A program made the translations under genes and the position numbers. From an uncultured Rhodocyclaceae bacterium (lineage in GTDB: Bacteria; Pseudomonadota; Gammaproteobacteria; Burkholderiales; Rhodocyclaceae): a stretch of 35,462 bases of DNA. Positions 1 through 8,191 of the stretch are shown piece after piece. The stretch's first letter is position 1; the number at the start of each line of letters is the position of its first letter. Where the stretch lies: the NCBI GenBank assembly GCA_900549295.1, contig URNG01000020.1, positions 1 through 35,462 on the forward strand, given 5' to 3'. The notes below the pieces were generated by a model. The model saw nothing but the letters and a program-made list of their open reading frames with translations. It did no database searches and was not told the origin of the DNA.

Positions 1-1411
1 TCACCTTGGGGAGCGGCCGGCCGCAGCCGCTCGCGCCGGTAGCGGTTTGCAGCCAATCGAGGACGAGGCGCTGCTTGATGAAGTGACCGCCCTGGTCGAG
101 CGCCCCAATGTGCTGGTCGGCGAATTCGAGGCTGAATTCCTCGCCGTGCCGCAGGAATGCCTGATCCTCACCATGAAGGCCAACCAGAAATATTTCCCGC
201 TGCTCGATGCCGCAGGCAGGCTGAGCAACAAGTTCCTGGTCGTCAGCAACATCGCCCCGGCCGATCCGTCCGCCGTCATCAGCGGCAACGAGCGCGTGGT
301 GCGCCCGCGGCTGGCCGACGCCAAGTTCTTCTTCGACCAGGATCGCAAGAAATCGCTGGAATCGCGCGTTCCCGGCTTGGCCAAGGTGGTCTACCACAAC
401 AAACTGGGGACGCAGAGCGAGCGTCTGCAACGCGTCACCGCCATCGCCCGCCTCGTCGCCGAGCAGATCGGCGGCAACGAGCTGGCCCTGCGCGCCGAGC
501 GCGCCGCGCTGCTCACCAAGGCCGACCTGCTGACCGACATGGTCGGCGAATTCCCCGAACTGCAAGGCATCATGGGCCGCTACTACGCCCTGCACGGCGG
601 CATCCAGAGCGACATCGCCGACGCCATCGAGGATCACTACAAACCGCGCTTCGCCGGCGACAGCCTGCCGCGCGGGCCTGTCGGCACGGCGGTGGCGATG
701 GCCGACAAGCTGGAAACCCTGGCCGGCATGTTCGGCATCGGCCAGACGCCGACCGGCGACAAGGACCCCTTCGCCCTGCGCCGCCACGCGCTCGGCGTCA
801 TCCGCATGCTGGTCGAAGGCAAGCTCAACCTGCCGCTGGATCGTCTGCTGGCGGAAGTTTTCGCCCAATTCACCGGCATCGACGGCTTCCAGCCCAAGCC
901 GCAGGAACTGGCCGATTTCATCTACGACCGCCTGGCCGGCAGCCTGCGCGAGCAGGGCTACAGCGCGCAGGAAGTCGATGCCGTGGTCAGCCAGCGGCCG
1001 CAGCGCCTGGGCGATCTGGTGGATCGCCTGGCAGCCGTGCGCGCCTTCTCCGCCCTGCCGGAAGCGGCGGCGCTTGCCGCCGCCAACAAGCGCGTCGGCA
1101 ACATCCTGAAAAAAGCCGACGGCCCGGTGGAAGCGCACGTCGACAGCGCGCTCCTGCGCGAAGCGGCGGAAAGCGCCCTGCACGCCGCGCTGGTCGACGT
1201 CGTGCCGCAGGCCGACGCCGCCTTCCTCACCGGCGACTACACCGAATCCCTGCAAGCGCTGGCGCGGCTGCGCGCGCCGGTCGATGCCTTCTTCGATCAG
1301 GTCATGGTCAACGCCGACGACCCGGCGCTCAAGGCCAACCGCCTGGGGCTGCTCGCCATGCTGCACGCGGCGATGAACCGGGTGGCCGACCTGTCGCGCC
1401 TGTCCGCCTGA
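1..1411 (+). CDS. glyS: Glycyl-tRNA synthetase beta subunit, 3' part (partial)
   Basis: The beta subunit of the tetrameric (alpha2beta2) class II glycyl-tRNA synthetase charges tRNA-Gly in the cytoplasm; it carries the tRNA-binding and HD/anticodon-type parts. The reading frame is open from the left edge and ends at TGA 1409-1411, giving about 469 residues of a protein that is normally about 690-700, so roughly the N-terminal third lies outside the window. Conserved GlyS stretches are easy to see: MKANQKYFP, ISGNERVVRPRLADAKFFF, PRFAGDSLP, FGIGQTPTGDKDPFALRR and, near the end, AAANKRVGNILKK. The internal TTG at 47 is not the start, because clear GlyS sequence precedes and follows it. gmhB starts 6 bases after the stop, so the two are probably cotranscribed; glyQ would be expected just upstream. 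Confidence 0.97.
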   Translation, partial: HLGERPAAAARAGSGLQPIEDEALLDEVTALVERPNVLVGEFEAEFLAVPQECLILTMKANQKYFPLLDAAGRLSNKFLVVSNIAPADPSAVISGNERVVRPRLADAKFFFDQDRKKSLESRVPGLAKVVYHNKLGTQSERLQRVTAIARLVAEQIGGNELALRAERAALLTKADLLTDMVGEFPELQGIMGRYYALHGGIQSDIADAIEDHYKPRFAGDSLPRGPVGTAVAMADKLETLAGMFGIGQTPTGDKDPFALRRHALGVIRMLVEGKLNLPLDRLLAEVFAQFTGIDGFQPKPQELADFIYDRLAGSLREQGYSAQEVDAVVSQRPQRLGDLVDRLAAVRAFSALPEAAALAAANKRVGNILKKADGPVEAHVDSALLREAAESALHAALVDVVPQADAAFLTGDYTESLQALARLRAPVDAFFDQVMVNADDPALKANRLGLLAMLHAAMNRVADLSRLSA

Positions 1412-1417
1412 GCGATC

Positions 1418-1981
1418 ATGGCCGGCAAGCTCATCATTCTCGACCGCGACGGCGTCATCAACCAGGATTCCGCGCAGTACATCAAAAGCCCCGAGGAGTG
1501 GAAACCCATTCCCGGCAGCCTGGAAGCCATCGTCCGCCTCAAGCAGAACGGCTACCGGGTGGTGGTGGCAACCAACCAGTCCGGCATCGGGCGCGGCCTG
1601 TTCGACATGGACACCCTGAACCGCATGCACGTCAAGATGCAGCGCGCCCTGGGCGAACTGGGCGTGCGGCTGGACGCGATCTTCTACTGCCCGCACACGG
1701 CGGATGCCGAATGCGATTGCCGCAAACCCAAACCGGGCATGCTGCTGCGCATCGCCGACACCTTCCACGCCGATCTGAGCGGCGTTCCCGTCATCGGCGA
1801 CTCACTGCGCGACCTGCAGGCCGGGGCCGCCGCCGGCGGGCAGCCGATTCTGGTGCTCACCGGCAAGGGAGCGAAAACCCGCGACGCAGGCGATCTGCCG
1901 GCAAACACCCTGATCTTCGCCGATCTGGCAGCGGCAGTGGATCACCTGTTGCGCGAACCCGCCGGCAAGGGGAAAAAATGA
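1418..1981 (+). CDS. gmhB: D-glycero-beta-D-manno-heptose 1,7-bisphosphate 7-phosphatase
   Basis: This HAD-superfamily phosphatase removes the 7-phosphate from heptose 1,7-bisphosphate on the way to ADP-heptose, the precursor of the lipopolysaccharide inner core; it acts in the cytoplasm. The 187-residue length fits the family. The HAD nucleophile motif DRDG is at residues 9-12 (Asp9, Asp11), followed by ATNQSGIGRG at 51-60. The zinc-binding loop typical of GmhB is present as C91-x-H93 and C99-x-C101, with a shorter spacer than in E. coli, and CRKPKPGM follows. The stop overlaps the next ATG (ATGA at 1978-1981), which points to translational coupling with plsC. HldE and HldD, which act before and after it in the pathway, are encoded about 20 kb away in this window. 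Confidence 0.96.
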   Translation: MAGKLIILDRDGVINQDSAQYIKSPEEWKPIPGSLEAIVRLKQNGYRVVVATNQSGIGRGLFDMDTLNRMHVKMQRALGELGVRLDAIFYCPHTADAECDCRKPKPGMLLRIADTFHADLSGVPVIGDSLRDLQAGAAAGGQPILVLTGKGAKTRDAGDLPANTLIFADLAAAVDHLLREPAGKGKK

Positions 1982-2718
1982 AATTCGTCCGCTCCGCTCT
2001 GTTCATGCTCTACGCCATTCTCTGGTCGTCCCTCTCCGCGCCGCTGGTGGTGCTGGCCGGGCCGCTGCTGGGCGGCGTCTGGGCCTACCGCTTCGGCAAA
2101 CTGTGGCGTCTTGGCACACAGTGGGGCGTCACCCACATCCTCGGCATCCGCACCCGCGTCATCGGGCGCGAAAACATGCCGGTCGAGCCTTGCATCATCA
2201 TGTCCAAGCACCAGTCGGCCTGGGAAACCATGACCCTTCAGGACTGCGTGCCGGACGGCGCCTATTGCGTTTTCGTGCTGAAGAAGGAACTGCTCAAAGT
2301 CCCCTTCGTCGGCTGGGGATTGGCCGCGATGAAGATGATTTCCATCGACCGCAAGGCCGGCAAAAACGCGCTGGATCAGGTCGTCGGCCAGGGCCGCGAG
2401 CGGCTCAAACAGGGGTTCTACGTCATCATCTTCCCCGAAGGCACGCGCGTCGCTCCCGGGGAAAAACGCCGCTACAAGGCGGGCGGCGCCTATCTCGCCA
2501 GCCAGGTCGGCTGCCAGGTGGTGCCGGTTGCGCACAACGCGGGCGAACTCTGGCCACGGCAGGCTTTCCTGAAAACGGCAGGCGTTGCCACCATCAGCAT
2601 TGGCCCGGCGTTTTCCGCGGCCGGCCTGAGCGAAGCCGAAATCAACCAGCGCGTCGAAACCTGGGTCGAAACCGAAATGCGCCGCCTCTCGCCGCACCGC
2701 TACCCGGATGCTGCATAA
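1978..2718 (+). CDS. plsC: 1-acyl-sn-glycerol-3-phosphate acyltransferase (PlsC family)
   Basis: This inner-membrane enzyme transfers an acyl chain to lysophosphatidic acid to make phosphatidic acid, an early step of phospholipid synthesis. It has 246 residues. An N-terminal hydrophobic segment (about residues 8-35) fits a membrane anchor. The acyltransferase motif appears as H78-QSAW-E83, a glutamate variant of the usual HX4D, and the FPEGTR phosphate-binding motif is at 152-157. The start at 1978 is chosen because it overlaps the gmhB stop as ATGA and gives the hydrophobic N-terminus; the much longer open frame upstream is antisense-like shadow sequence inside glyS and gmhB. The end overlaps the next gene by 11 bases. 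A paralogous lysophospholipid acyltransferase with other acyl acceptors cannot be excluded. Confidence 0.93.
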   Translation: MKFVRSALFMLYAILWSSLSAPLVVLAGPLLGGVWAYRFGKLWRLGTQWGVTHILGIRTRVIGRENMPVEPCIIMSKHQSAWETMTLQDCVPDGAYCVFVLKKELLKVPFVGWGLAAMKMISIDRKAGKNALDQVVGQGRERLKQGFYVIIFPEGTRVAPGEKRRYKAGGAYLASQVGCQVVPVAHNAGELWPRQAFLKTAGVATISIGPAFSAAGLSEAEINQRVETWVETEMRRLSPHRYPDAA

Positions 2719-3430
2719 ACTGCCAAACGAGCCGGAAGAAAACCAGCGGCGCATCCGCCTCGCGGATCGGGACATCGAGTACCGCCTGCGCCGCAGCGCC
2801 CGGCGCAGCGTCGGTTTCACCATCGACCGCCACGGTTTGCGCGTCAGCGCGCCCCTGCGCACCCCGCTCAGGGACATCGAGCAGCTGCTGCACAAACACG
2901 CGGCCTGGGTGTTGGAGAAACTCGAAAAACGCCCAACCCGCCCCGGCGCTTTCTCGCCAGACCACGGCAGCACCCTGCCCCTGTTCGGCACCCCGATCAC
3001 CCTCACCCACTGCCCGGCGCGGCGCGCCCGCTGGCACCTGGCCGGCACCACTCTGGAACTGCACCTGCCGGAAGCCAGCCGCGCCAGTGCCGTGCTCAAG
3101 GCCGCCCTGAGCGAAGCCGGGCGCGCATTTTTCCGGCAGCGCCTGGACCACTACGCGCCGCAACTCAGCCTGCCACCGCCGCCGCTGCGCATCTCGTCCG
3201 CCCGCACCCGCTGGGGCAGTTGCAGCTCACGCGGCAACATCTCCCTCAGTTGGCGGCTGGCCATGCTCCCGCCCGCCCTGATCGATTACATCGTCTGCCA
3301 CGAACTCGCCCATCTCAAGGAAATGAACCACAGCCCCCGTTTCTGGGCCATCGTCGAACAGCTCTGCCCGGACTGGCGTTTGCACCGCGCGGCATTACGC
3401 CAGCAAGAACCCCTGATCCCCGATTTCTGA
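2708..3430 (+). CDS. YgjP-like (DUF45) M48-type metal-dependent hydrolase
   Basis: 240-residue protein of the YgjP/DUF45 family. The zinc-binding signature is complete: H198-E-L-A-H202 followed by N207-H208, with the family sequence RFW just after. Also visible are TRWGSCSSRG, the hallmark of this family, and an arginine-rich N-terminal region containing YRLRRSARRSVGF. Members are usually annotated as metallopeptidases. E. coli YgjP has been reported to act as a UTP pyrophosphatase, so the substrate here is open. The ATG at 2708 lies inside the end of plsC (11-base overlap). The next gene, gloA, starts 11 bases after the stop. The context suggests only membership in the glyS-gmhB-plsC operon. 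Confidence 0.9.
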   Translation: MLHKLPNEPEENQRRIRLADRDIEYRLRRSARRSVGFTIDRHGLRVSAPLRTPLRDIEQLLHKHAAWVLEKLEKRPTRPGAFSPDHGSTLPLFGTPITLTHCPARRARWHLAGTTLELHLPEASRASAVLKAALSEAGRAFFRQRLDHYAPQLSLPPPPLRISSARTRWGSCSSRGNISLSWRLAMLPPALIDYIVCHELAHLKEMNHSPRFWAIVEQLCPDWRLHRAALRQQEPLIPDF

Positions 3431-3441
3431 AAGGATTTTCC

Positions 3442-3822
3442 ATGCGTATCCTGCACACCATGCTACGCGTCGTCGACCTCGAACGCTCGCTGGCTTTCTA
3501 CACCGAAATTCTCGGCATGCGCCTGCTGCGCCGCCAGGATTACCCGGACGGCCGTTTCACCCTCGCCTTCGTCGGCTACGGCAGCGAGGACGACGAAGCC
3601 GTACTCGAACTCACCCACAACTGGGACACCGAGCGTTACGAACTGGGCACCGCCTACGGTCACATCGCGCTGGCCGTCCCCGACGCAGCCGCCGCCTGCG
3701 CGCAAATCAAAGTCCGTGGCGGCAAGGTCGTGCGCGAAGCCGGCCCGATGAAACACGGCACCACCATCATCGCCTTCGTCGAAGACCCGGACGGGTACAA
3801 GGTGGAGCTCATTCAGAAATAA
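3442..3822 (+). CDS. gloA: Lactoylglutathione lyase (glyoxalase I)
   Basis: Glyoxalase I converts the methylglyoxal-glutathione hemithioacetal to S-lactoylglutathione, detoxifying methylglyoxal in the cytoplasm. The 126-residue protein aligns along nearly its whole length with E. coli GloA, which is slightly longer at the C-terminus. All four metal ligands are at the E. coli positions: His5, Glu56, His74 and Glu122. The nickel-type motifs YELGTAYGHIAL and FVEDPDGYK are intact. The start at 3442 is chosen because it follows an AAGGA ribosome-binding site (3431-3435) and gives the family N-terminus MRILHTMLRV; the longer upstream frame is shadow sequence. It is the last gene of the + strand block and is followed by a repeat and a terminator. 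Confidence 0.97.
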   Translation: MRILHTMLRVVDLERSLAFYTEILGMRLLRRQDYPDGRFTLAFVGYGSEDDEAVLELTHNWDTERYELGTAYGHIALAVPDAAAACAQIKVRGGKVVREAGPMKHGTTIIAFVEDPDGYKVELIQK

Positions 3823-3834
3823 GCGCGCCATCCC

Positions 3835-3963
3835 TAAGGAAGCTCTGAAAAATCCGTTCGCCCTGAGCTTGTCGAAGGGATCTTGTCGAAGGGCATCATC
3901 TACAAAATCAAGGGCTTCGACAGGCTCAGCCAGAGCGGATTTGATTTATTCAGAACCTCCTTA
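3835..3963. repeat. Palindromic MITE/REP-like intergenic element
   Basis: The ends form a terminal inverted repeat: 3835-3849 matches the reverse complement of 3949-3963 at 13 of 15 positions, and both ends start with TAAGGA. Further in, ATCCG-type flanks and the arms around CTGAGCTTGTCGAAGG (left) and CTTCGACAGGCTCAG (right) are also inverted copies. The left arm holds a short tandem duplication: CTTGTCGAAGGG occurs at 3868-3879 and again at 3882-3893. No open frame is present. The core CTGAGC(C/T)TGTCGAAGG is a common dispersed proteobacterial repeat motif. Whether the unit is a mobile MITE or a REP-type element cannot be told from one copy. Confidence 0.7.
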
Positions 3964-3977
3964 ACGCAAAGTACGTA

Positions 3978-4012
3978 AAAAAACCCGCCGTCTCACGACC
4001 GGCGGGTTTTTT
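3978..4012. terminator. Bidirectional intrinsic terminator
   Basis: A 13-bp perfect stem (3978-3990 with 4000-4012, core ACCCGCCG/CGGCGGGT) closes a 9-base loop. It has an A-run on the left and a T-run on the right, so it can end transcription from both sides: the glyS-gloA block (+) and the giant-protein operon (-), whose last stop is at 4025. Confidence 0.9.
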
Positions 4013-4024
4013 GCTCAGGCCGGA

Positions 4025-7000
4025 TCAGAACGTGCTGATGACGTTGAAGAACCAGCCCCTGCTGCGGTACGAAAGGTCGGTCAGATCGTCCGAATAGTCG
4101 GTGAAGTTGTAGCCGACACCGGCCTTCACGTGCTGGCCGAAGTGGCGGTAGATGGCCGCCAGAACGCCTTCGCGGCTGTCGTCCGCTTCCTTGACGCGCA
4201 GGTTGCGCCATTCGAGTACGGCGTCCCATTCACGCACGAAGTGCCAGTCGGCGCGCAGGATGAGCAGGTCGGCCTTGCTCTTGAACCAGTCGCCGCCGTC
4301 CTTGCGGTCCTTCAGCTCGCCGATGCGCAGGCCGTACTTGACGCCGAGCGACAGCCAGGGCTTCGCGTCCCAGATCGTATCCACGGAAAACACCTGGCTG
4401 CGCTGCGCGTAGTCGGCGATGCCGCTGCCCGACGGGGCCAGTTGACCCGGCGACGGCACGTTGTAGAAGTTGGTGTACTTGAACAGCGTGTTCCAGCGGT
4501 CGTTGTCAATCGGGCGGTAGGCCGCGGCGGCGACGAATTCGCGGAAATTGCCGTCGTAGAACGCGCCCTGGCTGTTGCTGCTGTGCGAGAAGTTGAACTT
4601 CCCGAGCAGCCGCCATGCCGGATCGACCTGATAGCCGAGGGTGTTGCGCATCAGCCAGGTGCGCCGCGTGACGCCGTCGTTGGCACCGCCGTCGCCCTGT
4701 TCGTTGCGGTACTCGATGGCGCTGGCGAACTTCACTTTCTCGAACTTGTAACCCGCCGACACGCCCAGCGCGCGGCGGCGCAGATCGCCGGCCAGCGGAT
4801 CGCTGATCTTGCCGAATTCGACCTTGGTGCCGAAGTTCCAGCGGTCGTTCGGCGACAGATCGACGCCGAACGCCTGGGTCAGACCTTCCGGCCCGCTGCC
4901 GTTTTCCATGCGCGTTTCACCGAAGACGCGCACTTCGTCGCTGACCCGGTAATTCGCGCCGCTGATCCAGGTGCCGTGGCTGCCACGGTAAGCCACGTCC
5001 GGGCTTTCGGTTTCCAGGCGGTAGTTCAGGTAGGCGTTGCTGCGGTCGGAAATCCGGTAATCGCCGCCGATCATGCCGCCGATGCCAAGATTGCCTTCCG
5101 AGGCTTCCGCGTTCAGCGTGAAGCGGTCATTGACCCGGTAATGCCCGCCCAGACCGGCGCGGTTGTTGGCTTCGCGGGTGCCGTCGCGGTGCGCCGTGCC
5201 CTGGACGAAGGCGTAGGCATCCCAATCCGCCTTTTCGCCGGGCTGACCGCCTTCCTTCAGGGGCGCGTAATCGGCCATCACCACGACGTCGGTGCGGCTA
5301 CCGTCGCGCGACAGAATCCGGCTGGCATTCGGCACGTGGGTATCCCACTTGTCGTGGCGTGCGCCGACGCTGACGCCCCATTCCGGATTCACCGGCATGC
5401 GCAAGCTGGCTTCGCCGCTGGCCACGTCCTGCGAATCCATCCGGCGCGAATCGGCCTTGACCTTGAGCTTGTTATCCTTGCCGACGGTGGCTTCCGCCTG
5501 CACGCCGACCTGCCGGCTGGCTTCGCCGTTGTAGGCGATCTGTCCGGGGCCGGAGAATCCTTCTTCCCGATCCTGCCAGTAGGCGCTGACCCGGCCTTCG
5601 GCCCCTTCCTTGAGTTCCGCCAGATTGGCTTGCAGTTCGACGCGTTTGGCCATGGCGTCGCCCGTGCTGCCCTTCTGGCTGTTGAAGCCGAAGCCGCCGT
5701 CGATGGACGACAACATGCCGTCGCCCGCGCCGGAGGATTGCGCCACTTCGACTTTCAGCGACGTGCCGGCGGCGAGCCGCCCGGTCACGTCGATCCCCTT
5801 CAGGGTCTGCTTGCTGGCGCCCTGCCCCTGGTGATAGCCGGTCAGGCCGATCTGGAGGTTGTCGTTCAGCCAGTGCGTTGCCCGCGCGCCGGTGGCCAGC
5901 GTGTCGATCGCCGAGACGCCCGGCGTGAACTCGTAAGTGGTGACCAGATAAACCGGGTTGCCGGACAAGCCGGTGGTGCGGATCAGGCCGCCGCCGCTGG
6001 CGGTCGAAGGCAGCGCATCACGCAGCATGACGCGGCCTTGCAGGTAGTTGATTTCATAGTCCTGCGCCGGGGACAGCGGGCGGCGTTCGAGCACCATGCC
6101 CGAATCCTTGTCGCGGATTTCGATCCACAGCCGCTCCGAACCCACCGTCATGTCCTGATGGCGCAGGTAATAGAGCGAACCGCCGGTGCCGCGGAATTCT
6201 TCCCGCGTGCCGAGCGTACCCGGATCGGCGGCGAAGCCTTCGACGAAGCTGCGGCGTTCGCCGAAGCTGGTCGAATCTTCCGAGCGGTACAGCAGACGGC
6301 CGCCGTACAGGCCGCGCGAATACTGCACCAACTCGCTGCCCGTCCAGGAGGTGCGGAAATTACCCCACATGATGTGCGAATCGCCCTTTTCCAGCCGCAC
6401 GTAGAACTTGCCCTGGGTCGGCGCGTCGTCCACCGTCGTGCTGTCGTCGCCATACACCGGGTAGTAGGCATCCGGGTCGATGTTGCGCAGCAGGTAGCGC
6501 GGGTCTTTCGACGAGAAGTTACTGAACAGGTGGACGGGCAGCCGCCCGCGCTTGCGGGGGGCGGCCGTCAGCAGCCAGTCGCCCTTGACCTTGCCCTTGA
6601 GGTAGAACGCCCCGCGCCCGTCGATGTAGGTTTTCTGCTCGTAATGCTTGGTGTCGTCGCCGGTCACCAACTGGGCCGGGCCGCTGACCTGGTTGCGGCC
6701 CACGGTCAGGTCGCCGACGGCGATGTAGAACCAGTCATCGGTCGGAATCGAGACGTTGCGGTGGTAGGTCGCCGTCTTGCCGTCGGCTTCCGTCACCTGC
6801 ACCGCCAGCGAGTGCGGCCCGGCGGGCAGAATCTGGCGCAGCACGAAGCGGCCATTGTCGCTGACCGGCACCGGCAGGCCGAGCGCCTGCACCTGTTCGC
6901 CTTCCGACAGCTTGCGCCCGCTCACCGTCACCGTGCCGCCGCGCACCGGGATGTTCGAGACGGTCAGCGAATTCTCGCCCCATCCCGTCAGTGCCTCGCG

Positions 7001-8191
7001 CTTGTCGCTCTCCATGTCCTCCAGCGGCCGCGCCGTCGTCGCCACGTTGAGCGATTTGCGCGCGGTTTCGTCGAAGCGGCCCTGCTCGTCATAGACGCGC
7101 AGCACGTAGGCGTATTCGTCCTTGCCTTCGCGCGGCACCGTCCACGTCGCGGTCTTTTCCCATTCCAGCGGCACCACGGCGAGCGGCGTTTCGCCGGTTT
7201 TCTGCGTGTTCAGGAAAATCCGCACCTCGGCGCGCTTGATCCAATACACGTAGTTCGACCAGCCGCGGAAGCGCACGGCCTCGCCGCGCAGCGTCAGATC
7301 CTTTTCCACCCAGGCATTCAGCAAAGGCTTGGCGGCCAGATCGTCGTACTTGATCTGAATGTCCGAACGTTCCAGCGCGACGTCGGTGCAGCGCTGGCGG
7401 TCGGCTTCGTTCACGCCTTCGCCCGTCCGCACCGGCTCGCCGTCCACCGTCACCCGGAAGGGCAGATCGGCCTGCGCCGCATCCGGCGCGCACGGCAGTC
7501 TGGACGCGGCAACGGCCGGCGCGGCCATCTCTTCATGCCAGAACTTCACTTCCACCCGGCGGTTGCGCGCCATGCCTTCGGGCGTTCCATTGCTGGCCAC
7601 CGGCTGCGCCTCGCCCATGCCGCGAATGCTGACGGCGGCAGCGGGCAGGTTCAGCTTTTCGCGCAGGTACGTCGCCACGGCCAGGGCGCGCGCTTCGGAC
7701 AGACCGGGGTTGTCCCGGAAAATCCGCCGCGTGTTGGCGGACAGGCGCTGGTTGTCGGTATGGCCGACCACCGAGAAGCGCAGGCCGGGCTTGCCCTGAT
7801 AGCGCGCCACCAGGGCGTCCATCTGCTGATAGGCGGCGGGCAGCAGGTCGGCCTTGCCCGAAGCGAACAAGGCACCCACCATGTCGTCGCTGACCAGTTC
7901 GCTGGCCTGCGGCGCGCTCTCCGGCTCGACGGCGGCGCGCATGGCCTCTACGTCGCTGCGGCTGACGCCGGAAGGCAGCGGATAAGTGAAATCCGGTTGC
8001 CACTCGCCGGGCGAAGAAATCGCCTTGTCCAGCACGCGGGCGTTATCCACCCGCTTGCCTGCCGCCTCGGCGGCCTTTTGCGTAGCCTCGTCGGCCATCG
8101 CCGGCAGGCCGGCCACCCCCATCAAAGCCAACAGCGTCGATGCCACCGTCGGTTTGAGCGCAAATTTCTTTTGATTATTCATGCGTTTCAT
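4025..8191 (-). CDS. OmpA-domain outer-membrane beta-barrel protein, partner of the giant surface protein
   Basis: Protein of 1388 residues, not matched to a named gene. Residues 1-33 form a signal peptide (KK, hydrophobic core, cleavage after AMA at 31-33). Residues about 100-218 are an OmpA/MotB peptidoglycan-binding domain, with GHTDN at 143-147 and the closing NRRVEV at 210-215. A middle region (about 220-540) looks like beta-sandwich modules. From about 540 to the end the sequence has alternating aromatic and charged strands rich in Y, W, R and G, and ends VISTF with a terminal Phe, as in BAM-inserted barrels. The ATG at 8191 overlaps the upstream stop (ATGA) and has GGGAGGG 5' of it; an in-frame GTG at 8194 is an alternative. 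An OmpA domain at the N-terminus of so large a barrel is unusual. Role inferred: anchoring or exporting the neighbouring giant protein. Confidence 0.85.
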   Translation of the reverse strand: MKRMNNQKKFALKPTVASTLLALMGVAGLPAMADEATQKAAEAAGKRVDNARVLDKAISSPGEWQPDFTYPLPSGVSRSDVEAMRAAVEPESAPQASELVSDDMVGALFASGKADLLPAAYQQMDALVARYQGKPGLRFSVVGHTDNQRLSANTRRIFRDNPGLSEARALAVATYLREKLNLPAAAVSIRGMGEAQPVASNGTPEGMARNRRVEVKFWHEEMAAPAVAASRLPCAPDAAQADLPFRVTVDGEPVRTGEGVNEADRQRCTDVALERSDIQIKYDDLAAKPLLNAWVEKDLTLRGEAVRFRGWSNYVYWIKRAEVRIFLNTQKTGETPLAVVPLEWEKTATWTVPREGKDEYAYVLRVYDEQGRFDETARKSLNVATTARPLEDMESDKREALTGWGENSLTVSNIPVRGGTVTVSGRKLSEGEQVQALGLPVPVSDNGRFVLRQILPAGPHSLAVQVTEADGKTATYHRNVSIPTDDWFYIAVGDLTVGRNQVSGPAQLVTGDDTKHYEQKTYIDGRGAFYLKGKVKGDWLLTAAPRKRGRLPVHLFSNFSSKDPRYLLRNIDPDAYYPVYGDDSTTVDDAPTQGKFYVRLEKGDSHIMWGNFRTSWTGSELVQYSRGLYGGRLLYRSEDSTSFGERRSFVEGFAADPGTLGTREEFRGTGGSLYYLRHQDMTVGSERLWIEIRDKDSGMVLERRPLSPAQDYEINYLQGRVMLRDALPSTASGGGLIRTTGLSGNPVYLVTTYEFTPGVSAIDTLATGARATHWLNDNLQIGLTGYHQGQGASKQTLKGIDVTGRLAAGTSLKVEVAQSSGAGDGMLSSIDGGFGFNSQKGSTGDAMAKRVELQANLAELKEGAEGRVSAYWQDREEGFSGPGQIAYNGEASRQVGVQAEATVGKDNKLKVKADSRRMDSQDVASGEASLRMPVNPEWGVSVGARHDKWDTHVPNASRILSRDGSRTDVVVMADYAPLKEGGQPGEKADWDAYAFVQGTAHRDGTREANNRAGLGGHYRVNDRFTLNAEASEGNLGIGGMIGGDYRISDRSNAYLNYRLETESPDVAYRGSHGTWISGANYRVSDEVRVFGETRMENGSGPEGLTQAFGVDLSPNDRWNFGTKVEFGKISDPLAGDLRRRALGVSAGYKFEKVKFASAIEYRNEQGDGGANDGVTRRTWLMRNTLGYQVDPAWRLLGKFNFSHSSNSQGAFYDGNFREFVAAAAYRPIDNDRWNTLFKYTNFYNVPSPGQLAPSGSGIADYAQRSQVFSVDTIWDAKPWLSLGVKYGLRIGELKDRKDGGDWFKSKADLLILRADWHFVREWDAVLEWRNLRVKEADDSREGVLAAIYRHFGQHVKAGVGYNFTDYSDDLTDLSYRSRGWFFNVISTF

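Noticed and set aside
157..1977. Long + strand frame leading into plsC
   Set aside because: It lies out of frame within glyS and gmhB and is Arg/Pro-rich shadow sequence; only the part from 1978 is real.
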